A program made the position numbers and the translations under genes. Below, piece after piece: positions 7,928 through 16,145 of a stretch of DNA of 48,464 nucleotides. A model generated the notes under the pieces. The model did no database searches, was not told where the DNA came from, and saw nothing but the letters and a program-made list of their open reading frames with translations. The stretch's first letter is position 1, and each line of letters starts with the position of its first letter. The stretch is from Acidobacteriota bacterium (GTDB lineage Bacteria > Acidobacteriota > Blastocatellia > Pyrinomonadales > Pyrinomonadaceae): positions 1 through 48,464 of the forward strand of contig JAKQII010000116.1 in NCBI GenBank assembly GCA_029557535.1, written 5' to 3'.

Positions 7928-9523
7928 ATGTTCGAATCGATCATCAACAATGCTCGGGATAGCTTCGGCTTGGGCGACAAGGCAGGAAGCCTCGTTTCGT
8001 CGCTTTTGGGAATCATCGCGAATCCGGCAAACGGCGGGTTCGCGGGATTTGTGGAAAGATTCCGCGAAGCCGGATTGGGCGATGCCGTTGACTCTTGGAT
8101 CGGCGACGGCACGAATCAGCCGATCACCGACGAAGAGGTCGAGAAGGCGTTCGGAAGCGAGACAATCGACGAAATTGCCGACCAGACGGGCGTCGACCGG
8201 ACGTCAGCGCTCTCGGCGCTGGGAACCATAACGCCGCAGGTCGTCGATGTGCTGACACCGGACGCAAAACTGCCGGACGAAACAAGCTTGATGGAACGCA
8301 TCGGCGGATTCTTGTCGGAATTCGGAGGCTCCGTCGGCGCCGCTGTTCTTGGAGGACTGACCGCGGCCGGGGCAATCGCGGGTTCCGCCGCGGGCAAGGC
8401 CGGTGAGGTCGCCGGAGCCGCGGTGGATTCCGGAAAAGAAGCCGTCGGAAAAGGCGCCGAACTCGTCGGCGATGCCGCGGGCGCGACGGTTGACGCAGGC
8501 AAAAAGGTCGTCGGCGCGGTCGGCGACGCTTTGGACGGAAACACTGACGGCGGCGGAATCCTGAGATGGCTGTTCCCGCTCTTGATCCTCGTCGGACTCG
8601 TTATCCTCGGATTCTGGTTCTGCGGCAAATCGACGCCGATTCCGCCGGCAACGAACGCTTCAAAGATCAACGCAAATTCGACTCCGACTGCAAGATCGGT
8701 CGAATCGAGCTTTTCGATCGTCGCGAAGGACGGAAAGTACGTGGTCACCGGCGTCGTTCCGGACCAGAAAACGTTCGACGAGATCAGGTCCAAGCTCGAA
8801 GCGCAGTTCGGAGCCGGCAACTTGGACATCACCGGACTCAAACTGGATGCTTCGGCGAAACCGTTCGCCTCCGGCTGGTGGGACAATTTCCAGAAACTCC
8901 TTCCCGGCCTGAATGCTTGGAAGAACGGCACCTTGTCTTTCGCCGGCAACGCGATCACGGCGGCGTCGGGACTGCCTGCGGCAGCGCTCGAACAGCTCAA
9001 GTCGCTTTTTGCCGGATGGACGATGCCGGCAATCGGTTCCGGGGAAAAACGGTCGCTGACCGAGGTCTCGTTGCCCGACGGTACGAAATTGCAGGCCTAC
9101 CCGGGCGGGATCGAGGACCAGCTGATCAAGTTTATCGTTTCGGACGAATACAAGAACGGCACCGCCGAGTCGCTCAAGGACAAATGGTTCAGCTTCGACG
9201 ACCTTAACTTCAAGTTCGGCACGACCGAGCTCGCGCCGGAATCGAAGCGTCAGCTCGACAACATCGTCGCGATCCTGAAGGCCTTTCCGGACGTGAAGTT
9301 CAAGATCGGCGGATACACGGACAAGAAGGGCGACGACGCGGCGAACAAAAAACTTTCGGACGACCGTGCGAAGGCAGTCAAAGCCGCGCTCGGGAAAGCG
9401 GGCGTCGGCGCGCAGGTTCCCGAAGCCGAGGGCTATGGCGAACAGTTCGCGACTGTCGCTGAAACGGCGAGCGACGAAGAGCGCAAGGTCGACCGCAAAA
9501 CAGCGATCAGGCTCCTGAAGTAA
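7928..9523 (+). CDS. YidB-like/OmpA-domain membrane protein, 531 aa
   Basis: Domains in order: residues 1-115 resemble YidB/DUF937 (small helical repeats, EAGLGDAVDSWIGDG, QPITDEEVEKAFG); 130-205 is an alanine/glycine-rich segment with an eleven-residue-like rhythm (AGKAGEVAGAAVDSGKEAVG); 211-231 is one transmembrane helix; 260-350 contains a BON-like region (SFSIVAKDGKYVVTGVVPD); and 425-531 is an OmpA C-terminal peptidoglycan-binding domain (LNFKFGTTELAPES, IGGYTDKKGDDAANKKLSDDRA). The layout implies an inner-membrane anchor reaching the cell wall, with the YidB part in the cytoplasm. AGGGAGAAGAG lies just upstream of ATG 7928. Single gene; function unknown. Confidence 0.8.
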   Translation: MFESIINNARDSFGLGDKAGSLVSSLLGIIANPANGGFAGFVERFREAGLGDAVDSWIGDGTNQPITDEEVEKAFGSETIDEIADQTGVDRTSALSALGTITPQVVDVLTPDAKLPDETSLMERIGGFLSEFGGSVGAAVLGGLTAAGAIAGSAAGKAGEVAGAAVDSGKEAVGKGAELVGDAAGATVDAGKKVVGAVGDALDGNTDGGGILRWLFPLLILVGLVILGFWFCGKSTPIPPATNASKINANSTPTARSVESSFSIVAKDGKYVVTGVVPDQKTFDEIRSKLEAQFGAGNLDITGLKLDASAKPFASGWWDNFQKLLPGLNAWKNGTLSFAGNAITAASGLPAAALEQLKSLFAGWTMPAIGSGEKRSLTEVSLPDGTKLQAYPGGIEDQLIKFIVSDEYKNGTAESLKDKWFSFDDLNFKFGTTELAPESKRQLDNIVAILKAFPDVKFKIGGYTDKKGDDAANKKLSDDRAKAVKAALGKAGVGAQVPEAEGYGEQFATVAETASDEERKVDRKTAIRLLK

Positions 9524-9544
9524 GGCAATTGAAGAACTGTTTGA

Positions 9545-9611
9545 GCCGCGGATGACACGGATAGCGCGGATAAATCCTGATCGGACCGCGTCATCAGAGT
9601 CATTCGTGGCT
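9545..9611. repeat. Short-period (9-nt) intergenic repeat, CGGAT family
   Basis: CGGAT occurs at 9549, 9558 and 9567, exactly nine nt apart, followed by GTCATCAGA and GTCATTCGT units. It fills the gap between the convergent YidB-OmpA and heme A synthase genes. No T-tract hairpin was seen there. Confidence 0.55.
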
Positions 9612-9614
9612 TAC

Positions 9615-10547
9615 TCACTCCCGCGACAAGAAGTTCGCGGTGAGGATTACCAGCGAGATCCAGATGAGGTCGGCAAGCAGCAAATGGCCGACCTGCATTA
9701 CGATCGGCGCGAGCATCAGCAATGTCATCGATCCGAAGATGATCTGCACGATCAGCAGAATATTGACCGCATTCGACCACCACTCCACTCCGCCTGACCG
9801 CGGTGCGCGCCGCCTTAAGCTGAAGGACACAAATCCGAGATAGCCGGCGGCCAGTACCGAAACGATCGGGTGGATGATGCGCAGCCGAAGGAGGATGTTC
9901 GAACCTTCCGAAAAGTCCTTCGCGATTCCGTCCGCGAGCGTTTGCGACGGGAAGATAAGATTCGTCAGGGCGGCGATCGAACCCGACATCCCGATCAGAA
10001 GGAATGCCGCGACGCCGCCGAAGATGATGATTCTTGGTCGTCGTTCGGTTCTGAAAGAAAGCGATGGCCCGCCGCTCGCGAACCACGCGGTCAAGGTCAG
10101 AAAAGTCAGCAGCACGAGCGTCGTGATCAGGTGCGCGCCCATCCAGAACGGCCGCGCCGCGGTCAGCGTCTCGGCCGTATTTCCCGTCAGCACGAGTCCG
10201 GCACCGAGGAGCCCTTCGATAATCACCAAGACGAACGATCCGATCGCGGCCTTCATCACGCGGCCCGGTTCCCGGTCACGTCTCCATCGGACGATCGTCC
10301 AGACGAGCAGAATGATGAGTACGAGCCCGTCGAGCGCGCTTGTGATCCGGTGCGAGAATTCGATGATCGTCTTGAGCTGCGGCGCCGATGGAATAACCTC
10401 GCCGTGGCACGTCAGCCAGTGCTGACCGCATCCGTCTCCCGATTTTGAGGCTCTCAGGAAGACGCCCCAGAGAATGACGACGATGTTGTAGCCGAGCGTG
10501 AACCAAGCGTATTTCGCGAATCCAGAAAGTTTCGTTTCGGTTGCCAT
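9615..10547 (-). CDS. ctaA: Heme A synthase (COX15/CtaA family)
   Basis: The protein oxidises the heme O methyl group to make heme A for cytochrome oxidase. It has about eight transmembrane helices in two four-helix halves, with the expected heme/active-site histidines in IEFSHRITSALDGL, WMGAHLITTLVLL, RLRIIHPIVSVLA and VMQVGHLLLADLIW. The first loop has a cysteine pair in GDGCGQHWLTCHG, as in the Bacillus-type enzymes where the pair is functional. Length (310 aa) is normal. No oxidase or heme O synthase gene is adjacent. Confidence 0.93.
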   Translation of the reverse strand: MATETKLSGFAKYAWFTLGYNIVVILWGVFLRASKSGDGCGQHWLTCHGEVIPSAPQLKTIIEFSHRITSALDGLVLIILLVWTIVRWRRDREPGRVMKAAIGSFVLVIIEGLLGAGLVLTGNTAETLTAARPFWMGAHLITTLVLLTFLTLTAWFASGGPSLSFRTERRPRIIIFGGVAAFLLIGMSGSIAALTNLIFPSQTLADGIAKDFSEGSNILLRLRIIHPIVSVLAAGYLGFVSFSLRRRAPRSGGVEWWSNAVNILLIVQIIFGSMTLLMLAPIVMQVGHLLLADLIWISLVILTANFLSRE

Positions 10548-10600
10548 TTTGATAAAGTCGATTGCCTAGAATAACACCGCCGAAGGGCAATCCCGAAAAA

Positions 10601-11557
10601 ATGGAGATATTAGAATTCCTGAAGCCGCAACGAACGAAAGCACCGGTATTCGCAGTTTTCCTGTGCCTGATATCGCTTGCGGCGGTCGTACAGGCGAAAC
10701 CGTACGTCGTCGTTCTCGGAATCGGGCAGGACGCGGGCGTGCCGCAGATGGGCTGCGCCAGCAAGTTCTGCGATCAGGCGTGGAAGGATCCGGCGTTGAG
10801 ACGGCTTGTATCGTCGATCGCGCTCGTCGATCCTGAACGCCGATCGCGATGGATCTTCGACGCGACCCCGGATCTTCCCGAGCAATTCCAAAAACTCAAG
10901 GAGATCACGGGCGACAACACAAACCGCATCGACGGAATTTTCCTAACGCACGCGCACATCGGTCATTATACGGGCCTGATGTATCTCGGACGCGAATCGA
11001 TGAACTCCAATGGAGTCAAGGTTTACGCGATGCCGCGGATGAGATCGATGCTCGAAGCGAACGCGCCCTGGTCGCAACTGATTGCGATCAAAAACATTGC
11101 TTTGGAACCGCTTCAAGACGAGACGGCCGTGAATCTAGGCGGTTCGATCACGGTCGAGCCGTTTCTCGTTCCGCACCGCGATGAGTTCTCGGAAACCGTC
11201 GGATTTCGTATCCGTACAGGAGGGAAATCGCTGATCTTCATTCCCGACATCGACAAGTGGTCCAAATGGCCGAAAAAGCTCGAGGATGTGGTCCGCGAAA
11301 ACGATTTCGTTTTGGTCGACGGAACCTTTTTTGCCGACGGCGAGATCGCGCGGCCGATGAACGAGGTACCGCACCCGTTTGTTTCCGAGACCGTCGAATT
11401 ACTGAAGAGTATGCCCGCGAGTGAACGTTCGAAGGTCCGCTTCATTCACTTCAACCACAGCAATCCGCTCGTTCAGGGCGACCGGACGAAGATCCGCGAA
11501 TTGCGGAAAAAAGGTTTCGCGGCGGCCTACGAAGGGGAGCGGTTTCCGTTGGGATGA
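10601..11557 (+). CDS. Exported PqqB-like metallo-beta-lactamase-fold hydrolase
   Basis: The open frame begins at a TTG (10562), but ATG 10601 is the likelier start; residues up to about 32 then form a signal anchor (FLCLISLAAVVQA). The mature part opens with YVVVLGIGQDAGVPQMGC and has two cysteines (GCASKFC), like PqqB. It carries an intact metal motif THAHIGHYTGL, a later PHRDEF, FIPDID and HFNHSNP, so unlike many PqqB proteins the metal ligands appear complete. PQQ genes are absent here and PqqB itself is cytoplasmic, so a distinct exported hydrolase is more likely than PQQ biosynthesis. Its stop overlaps the tlyA start (ATGA). Confidence 0.72.
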   Translation: MEILEFLKPQRTKAPVFAVFLCLISLAAVVQAKPYVVVLGIGQDAGVPQMGCASKFCDQAWKDPALRRLVSSIALVDPERRSRWIFDATPDLPEQFQKLKEITGDNTNRIDGIFLTHAHIGHYTGLMYLGRESMNSNGVKVYAMPRMRSMLEANAPWSQLIAIKNIALEPLQDETAVNLGGSITVEPFLVPHRDEFSETVGFRIRTGGKSLIFIPDIDKWSKWPKKLEDVVRENDFVLVDGTFFADGEIARPMNEVPHPFVSETVELLKSMPASERSKVRFIHFNHSNPLVQGDRTKIRELRKKGFAAAYEGERFPLG

Positions 11558-12315
11558 AGCGCGAACGGATCGATAAATTGCTGGTCGAACTCGGATTCGC
11601 GGATTCCAGGACGAAGGCGCAGGCGCTCGTCATGTCGGGCGTCGTGGTTGTCAATGACAAGCGGGTCGACAAGGCGTCGCAGGAGTTCTCGCCGACCGAC
11701 CGGATCCGTATCAAGGGAAGTTCGGCCGAGACGAAATATGTCGGACGCGGCGGATTGAAGCTCGAAAAGGCGCTCGAGTATTTCGGCATCGATCCGACCG
11801 GTATTGCCTGTCTCGACATCGGCGCATCGACCGGCGGATTCACCGATTGCCTGCTTCAAAACGGTGCGGCGAAGGTCGTGACTGTCGATGTCGGAACGAA
11901 CCAGCTCGTCTGGAAACTCCGGACCGATCCGCGCGTCGAGGTCCGCGAGAACGTCAACGCGAGAAATCTGAAACCGGATGATTTTCAAATGAAATTCGGT
12001 TTGATCGTGATGGACGTCTCGTTCATCTCGGTGAAGAAGATCCTTCCGGCGCTCGTCCCGCTGCTCGATGAGAACGGCCGCATCGTCGTGCTGATCAAAC
12101 CGCAGTTCGAAGTAGGGAAAGGGGAGGTCGGCAAGGGCGGCATCGTTCGCGACGCCGAACTTCACGAAAAGGTCGTCCGCGAGGTCAACGCTTTCGCGGA
12201 TTCGATCGGTCTCAGCTGCGCCGCCACCATCGATTCGCCGATCCTCGGCGCCGACGGCAACCGCGAATTTCTTTCGCTTTACTCTACTTTCGCTTCTTCC
12301 CGAATCCCCACTTAA
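11554..12315 (+). CDS. tlyA: TlyA-family rRNA 2'-O-methyltransferase
   Basis: Residues 1-60 are an S4 RNA-binding domain (ERIDKLLVELGFADSRTKAQ, GVVVVNDKRVDK). Residues 70-245 are an FtsJ-type methyltransferase with the SAM loop CLDIGASTGGFTDCLLQ and catalytic motifs around LIVMDVSFISVKKILP and VLIKPQFEVGKGEVGKGG. TlyA 2'-O-methylates 16S/23S rRNA in actinobacteria and affects capreomycin sensitivity; related proteins are often annotated as hemolysins. The ATGA overlap couples it to the upstream hydrolase. Its 3' end overlaps the convergent DUF481 gene by 32 nt. Confidence 0.9.
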   Translation: MKRERIDKLLVELGFADSRTKAQALVMSGVVVVNDKRVDKASQEFSPTDRIRIKGSSAETKYVGRGGLKLEKALEYFGIDPTGIACLDIGASTGGFTDCLLQNGAAKVVTVDVGTNQLVWKLRTDPRVEVRENVNARNLKPDDFQMKFGLIVMDVSFISVKKILPALVPLLDENGRIVVLIKPQFEVGKGEVGKGGIVRDAELHEKVVREVNAFADSIGLSCAATIDSPILGADGNREFLSLYSTFASSRIPT

Positions 12316-13315
12316 GTCCCGTCGTGAATAGGAAATCGTTGCGTCTGACGTTGTTGAGCGGAAAACTGTTGAAACGGTCGGCGATCGTCACGAACATTCC
12401 GATTCGTTTGGTGACGTCGGCCGAGAGCGTCGCGTCGAGAACAAAACGGTAGCGACCCGTGTTGATCAGGCTCGGATAGATCGTGAAGCCCTGCTGGAAT
12501 TTGATCCGGTCGCTGAACTTGTGTTTGAGCGTGTTTCCAAAGAGCGCTTCGGCGATGGTCGTGTCGTTCGATCCGACGCGCCACGTTCGGTTCCACGCCG
12601 CTCCGGCGAGAAGATCGATCTCCGTCCGGTCGCGTTTCACGAGATGATCGCCGACCCCGGCTCCGAGCACCGATCGGAAGTTGAGTTTCTGCGGTTTGTC
12701 GCGCTCGAAGTCGTACGCGCCGAAGACAAACATCCGCTTTGAGAAATTGCGGTCGTAGCGGATACCGCCCCAAATCGCGTTCGACGTAGTGACGTTCGTA
12801 CCGGTGACTCGGTTTCGGTTCACGAGGCCTTTCAGGTACGCCGTCCATTTGTCTTGCACCGAAGTCCGTTCGGCGCGTACTCCGGCGCTGAACGTCGAAG
12901 TTCGCGAATTCCCGCTGGTATAGCTGAAACCGACGTTCGCGTTGCCTTCCCATCCGGACGCCGCCTTCCTGATAGGGCGGGGAAGGAAGCTTCTCCCGTT
13001 CTTTTCGGACGCAGCCGGCACGGCATCCGGATCCACCGCCTTGGGCGAGACCGCCGCCGGCGTGACGGGAACCTCGGCCGCTTTGCCCGGGGTCGCGGCC
13101 GCCGCCGTTTTCGCCTCATCGATCTTGACCGAAGCGACTTTGTCGGCAACGACGGTGACGGTGCCGGCGTAATCGGTTTCGATCTCGATCTTGCCGTCGG
13201 TCTGCGATATCACCTTGCCCGTTATCCGGTCGCCGTTCTTCAGTACGAGCTGATCCGCGTGGGCGGCGTTTGCCAACACGAGGAGCGCGGCAAGACAACA
13301 AAGGACGTTCTTCAT
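12284..13315 (-). CDS. DUF481 (YdiY-like) outer-membrane protein
   Basis: Residues 1-20 are a signal peptide. Residues 21-70 form an SH3-like small domain (LVLKNGDRITGKVISQTDGK). A linker rich in A/P/V follows (about 70-115). From 120 the DUF481 beta-barrel begins (WEGNANVGFSYTSGNSRT), with alternating strands to the C-terminus (TTGLKWGFGKK). DUF481 proteins are 8-12-strand outer-membrane barrels of unclear function, some induced by salt or acid. It is a single gene, convergent with tlyA with overlapping 3' ends. Confidence 0.85.
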   Translation of the reverse strand: MKNVLCCLAALLVLANAAHADQLVLKNGDRITGKVISQTDGKIEIETDYAGTVTVVADKVASVKIDEAKTAAAATPGKAAEVPVTPAAVSPKAVDPDAVPAASEKNGRSFLPRPIRKAASGWEGNANVGFSYTSGNSRTSTFSAGVRAERTSVQDKWTAYLKGLVNRNRVTGTNVTTSNAIWGGIRYDRNFSKRMFVFGAYDFERDKPQKLNFRSVLGAGVGDHLVKRDRTEIDLLAGAAWNRTWRVGSNDTTIAEALFGNTLKHKFSDRIKFQQGFTIYPSLINTGRYRFVLDATLSADVTKRIGMFVTIADRFNSFPLNNVRRNDFLFTTGLKWGFGKKRK

Positions 13316-13466
13316 CTCGATCTTCTCTCGGTTTTATTGCGTTGCGCGCAATGAACTGACAGCAGGGACAGCGGGGTCATTGGCAGCATGCGTTCAGATT
13401 GTAACGAATATTCGCGATTCGAGCGATTGCAGGTCGGTTATGGATCCGTTAATTTGATAACTTCGA

Positions 13467-13655
13467 ATGGCAAAAAGGGCCACCCAAACCAACGAATCAG
13501 AGCGCTCCGACCGATCGTTCGTCGAGGGCGTCGATTTCTACTTTGAGGACGGACTGATGGTGCTGACCGAGAAGTTCCTCCGGCGTCGCGGGCGGTGTTG
13601 CGACAACGGATGCCGGCACTGTCCGTATGACGGGAAGCGGGATACCGCGAAATGA
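13467..13655 (+). CDS. DUF5522-type cysteine-rich small protein
   Basis: A 62-aa protein with the pattern GVDFYFEDGLMVLTEKFL followed by RRGRCCDNGCRHCPYD, the usual DUF5522 form with clustered cysteines able to bind a metal or an Fe-S cluster. It has no signal peptide. It is convergent with arsR, whose stop lies 38 nt away. Function is unknown in the family; the link to the ars genes is by position only. Confidence 0.75.
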   Translation: MAKRATQTNESERSDRSFVEGVDFYFEDGLMVLTEKFLRRRGRCCDNGCRHCPYDGKRDTAK

Positions 13656-13692
13656 AAATAGCCCGAAGATCATTACCGGCCATTTTCCGCTC

Positions 13693-14205
<513 letters not shown>

Positions 14206-14239
14206 TGAGAAAAAACTATCACATCTCGGGAATTTTGTC

Positions 14240-14268
14240 TTGACAGTGGGGGATTTTCCAAATATATT
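14240..14268 (+). promoter_or_regulatory. Sigma70 promoter of the ars operon
   Basis: TTGACA at 14240-14245 is followed after exactly 17 nt by TATATT at 14263-14268, close to consensus. It points toward arsI (start 14325). The -10 box overlaps the left edge of the palindrome at 14264-14297. Confidence 0.8.
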
Positions 14269-14297
14269 CGCTTAAACATATATGTGAAAGCGTATAT
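14264..14297. promoter_or_regulatory. 34-bp palindromic operator, probable ArsR site
   Basis: Centred at 14280/14281 the two halves match as ATAT-CGCTT-(AA)-ACATA and the mirror TATGT-(GA)-AAGCG-ATAT; only the two-nt spacers and one base per arm break symmetry. ArsR-family proteins bind such AT-rich dyads, and the position over the -10 box fits direct repression. Confidence 0.72.
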
Positions 14298-14324
14298 GAA
14301 TAAATCAATCACGGAGCAAGTATT

Positions 14325-14753
14325 ATGAAAACACATCTTTCCATCAACGTTACCAGCATCACAAAGAGCGTCGAGTTCTACACGAAGATGTTCGCCGCCG
14401 AACCAGTGAAGATCAAGCCCGGCTACGCGAAATTCGACATCGCGAATCCGCCGCTCAATTTTACAATGAACGAATCGGTCGTGCCGAAGGGCGGATCACT
14501 GTCGCATCTCGGCCTGCAGGTCGGATCGTCAGACGACGTTACGGCGATCGGAAACCGCTGGAAGGAGAGCGGACTCGAGACGCTCGAGGAGATGAAGACC
14601 GACTGCTGCTACGCGCTGCAGGACAAGATCTGGGTGAGCGATCCGGACGGCAACCGCTGGGAGGTTTTCACGGTTCTCGCCAACACCGAAGGCAGTGATT
14701 CCAACTCGTGTTGCAGTCCGTCAGGGGAAGCGGTTAACATTTGCTCAAAGTGA
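14325..14753 (+). CDS. arsI: ArsI/CadI-type C-As lyase (VOC dioxygenase)
   Basis: This 142-aa vicinal-oxygen-chelate protein splits the carbon-arsenic bond of trivalent methyl- or aryl-arsenicals, using Fe(II) and O2. It has the defining vicinal cysteines Cys94-Cys95 in KTDCCYALQD and likely iron ligands His4, His61 (SLSHLGLQV) and Glu113 (DGNRWEVF). A second cysteine pair near the C-terminus (SCCSPSG) is common in the family and may hand over the arsenical. First gene of the induced ars operon; CGGAG lies at about 14312, ahead of the ATG. Confidence 0.92.
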   Translation: MKTHLSINVTSITKSVEFYTKMFAAEPVKIKPGYAKFDIANPPLNFTMNESVVPKGGSLSHLGLQVGSSDDVTAIGNRWKESGLETLEEMKTDCCYALQDKIWVSDPDGNRWEVFTVLANTEGSDSNSCCSPSGEAVNICSK

Positions 14754-14755
14754 TC

Positions 14756-14914
14756 TTCGACCTTCGACCTTGGTCCGTGGTCCTTTGTCATTCGTCATTT
14801 GTTGTTGAGGTGTCGGTCGAGCGACCCACGAAACGAAACAACGGACGGACCCGATTATTGCGGAGGACAAATGACGAATGACCACGGACGAAGGACAAAT
14901 GACCAATGACCAAA
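14756..14914. repeat. Paired inverted 7-nt repeat arms between arsI and the PLP gene
   Basis: Left arm 14756-14804 is seven consecutive 7-mers (TTCGACC twice, TTGGTCC, GTGGTCC, TTTGTCA, TTCGTCA, TTTGTTG). Right arm 14866-14914 is seven 7-mers (GACAAAT, GACGAAT, GACCACG, GACGAAG, GACAAAT, GACCAAT, GACCAAA). The right arm is close to the reverse complement of the left, so the transcript could form a long hairpin over the 61-nt centre. The last unit contains the ATG of the next gene. Confidence 0.75.
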
Positions 14915-16084
14915 CACAATTCATTCGAAACCCTTGCAGTTCACGCCGGCGAAGATCCCGATCAGTTCGCCGGCTCCGTTTCCGTTCCGATCTTCAACGC
15001 GTCCGTTTTTGCCTTTACCGACGCCGACGAGGCCGCGGCGATCCATAATTTCGAGAAACCCGGTTGGTTTTACGGACGGCTCGGAAATCCGACGCAGGAC
15101 GCGCTCGAAAGGGCGGTTTGCCAACTTGAAGGCGGCGAAAGCGCCCTGGCGTTCGCGTCGGGAATGGCGGCCGTCACGGGGGCGATCCTGACGGCGGTCA
15201 GGTCCGGCGATCACATTGTCGCGCCGGCGGCGCATTATTCGACGACCGGCAGTTTCCTCGAATTTCTCGAATCCGACTTTGGTGTCGCCGTCACGTACAT
15301 CGATCAGACCGATCCGGAAAACTACCGGGCGGCGATCCGTCCCGAAACGAAACTGCTTTACATCGAAACGCCGTCGAATCCGACGCTCAAGATCACCGAT
15401 CTCGAAGCGGTCGCGGCGATCGCCCGCGAGAACGGCCTGACCACGATCTGCGACAACACGTTCGCGACGCCGTTCAATCAAATGCCGCTCAAACACGGGA
15501 TCGATGTGGTTTTGCATTCGGCGACTAAGTATCTCGGCGGGCACAGCGATCTCACGGCCGGAATGATCGTCGGTGACAAGGACTTCGTCGAGAAAGCACG
15601 ACTGAAGACGACCAAGCTCTTCGGCGGCAACATCGCGCCGCAGACCGCCTGGCTCGTTCTGCGCGGTATCAGGACTCTTGCGCTCAGGATGGAACGCCAC
15701 AATTCGAACGCCCAGCGCGTCGCGGATTTTCTGGCCGAGCATCCGAGGGTCAAGGGCGTCAATTATCCGGGACTCGCTTCGCATCCGAATCATGACGTCG
15801 TGCGCCGGCAAATGCGAGGTTTTGGCGGAATGATCTCGTTCGACGTCGGCACAATCGATGCCGGAAAAGCGCTTCTGAACAATGTCAAACTCTGCACGCT
15901 GGCGACGTCGCTCGGCGGAGTCGAAACGATCATCCAGCATTCGGCCTCGATGACGCACGCGGGTCTCCCGCGCGAGGAACGACTGAAGGCGGGGATCACC
16001 GACGGCCTGATCCGGTTGTCCGTCGGGATCGAAAGCGCCGAGGATCTGATCGGCGATCTCGACCGCGCTTTACAAAACACTTGA
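14906..16084 (+). CDS. PLP-dependent trans-sulfuration enzyme in the ars operon
   Basis: A full-length (392 aa) Cys/Met-metabolism fold-type I enzyme of the cystathionine gamma-synthase/gamma-lyase/methionine gamma-lyase group. Visible are YGRLGNPTQDALE, the PLP region FASGMAAVTGA, ICDNTFATPF, and the Schiff-base lysine in LHSATKYLGGHSD. The substrate loop reads IVAPAAHYSTTGSF, with no cysteine at the position typical of methionine gamma-lyases. It could release or make thiols (homocysteine, cysteine, H2S) useful against arsenic; that is inference. The ATG lies within a 7-nt repeat array, so the start is less secure, but MTKHNSFETLAVHAG is a normal family N-terminus. It sits between arsI and acr3. 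Confidence 0.85.
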   Translation: MTKHNSFETLAVHAGEDPDQFAGSVSVPIFNASVFAFTDADEAAAIHNFEKPGWFYGRLGNPTQDALERAVCQLEGGESALAFASGMAAVTGAILTAVRSGDHIVAPAAHYSTTGSFLEFLESDFGVAVTYIDQTDPENYRAAIRPETKLLYIETPSNPTLKITDLEAVAAIARENGLTTICDNTFATPFNQMPLKHGIDVVLHSATKYLGGHSDLTAGMIVGDKDFVEKARLKTTKLFGGNIAPQTAWLVLRGIRTLALRMERHNSNAQRVADFLAEHPRVKGVNYPGLASHPNHDVVRRQMRGFGGMISFDVGTIDAGKALLNNVKLCTLATSLGGVETIIQHSASMTHAGLPREERLKAGITDGLIRLSVGIESAEDLIGDLDRALQNT

Positions 16085-16145
16085 ATTCGCTGTTCCCGAT
16101 TCGCTTTTTCCATAACCTAGGTTCATCATATCTGCAAAACAGAAT

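Noticed and set aside
14756-14914. CRISPR array
   Set aside because: Units are 7 nt without spacers and the two halves are inverted; no cas genes.
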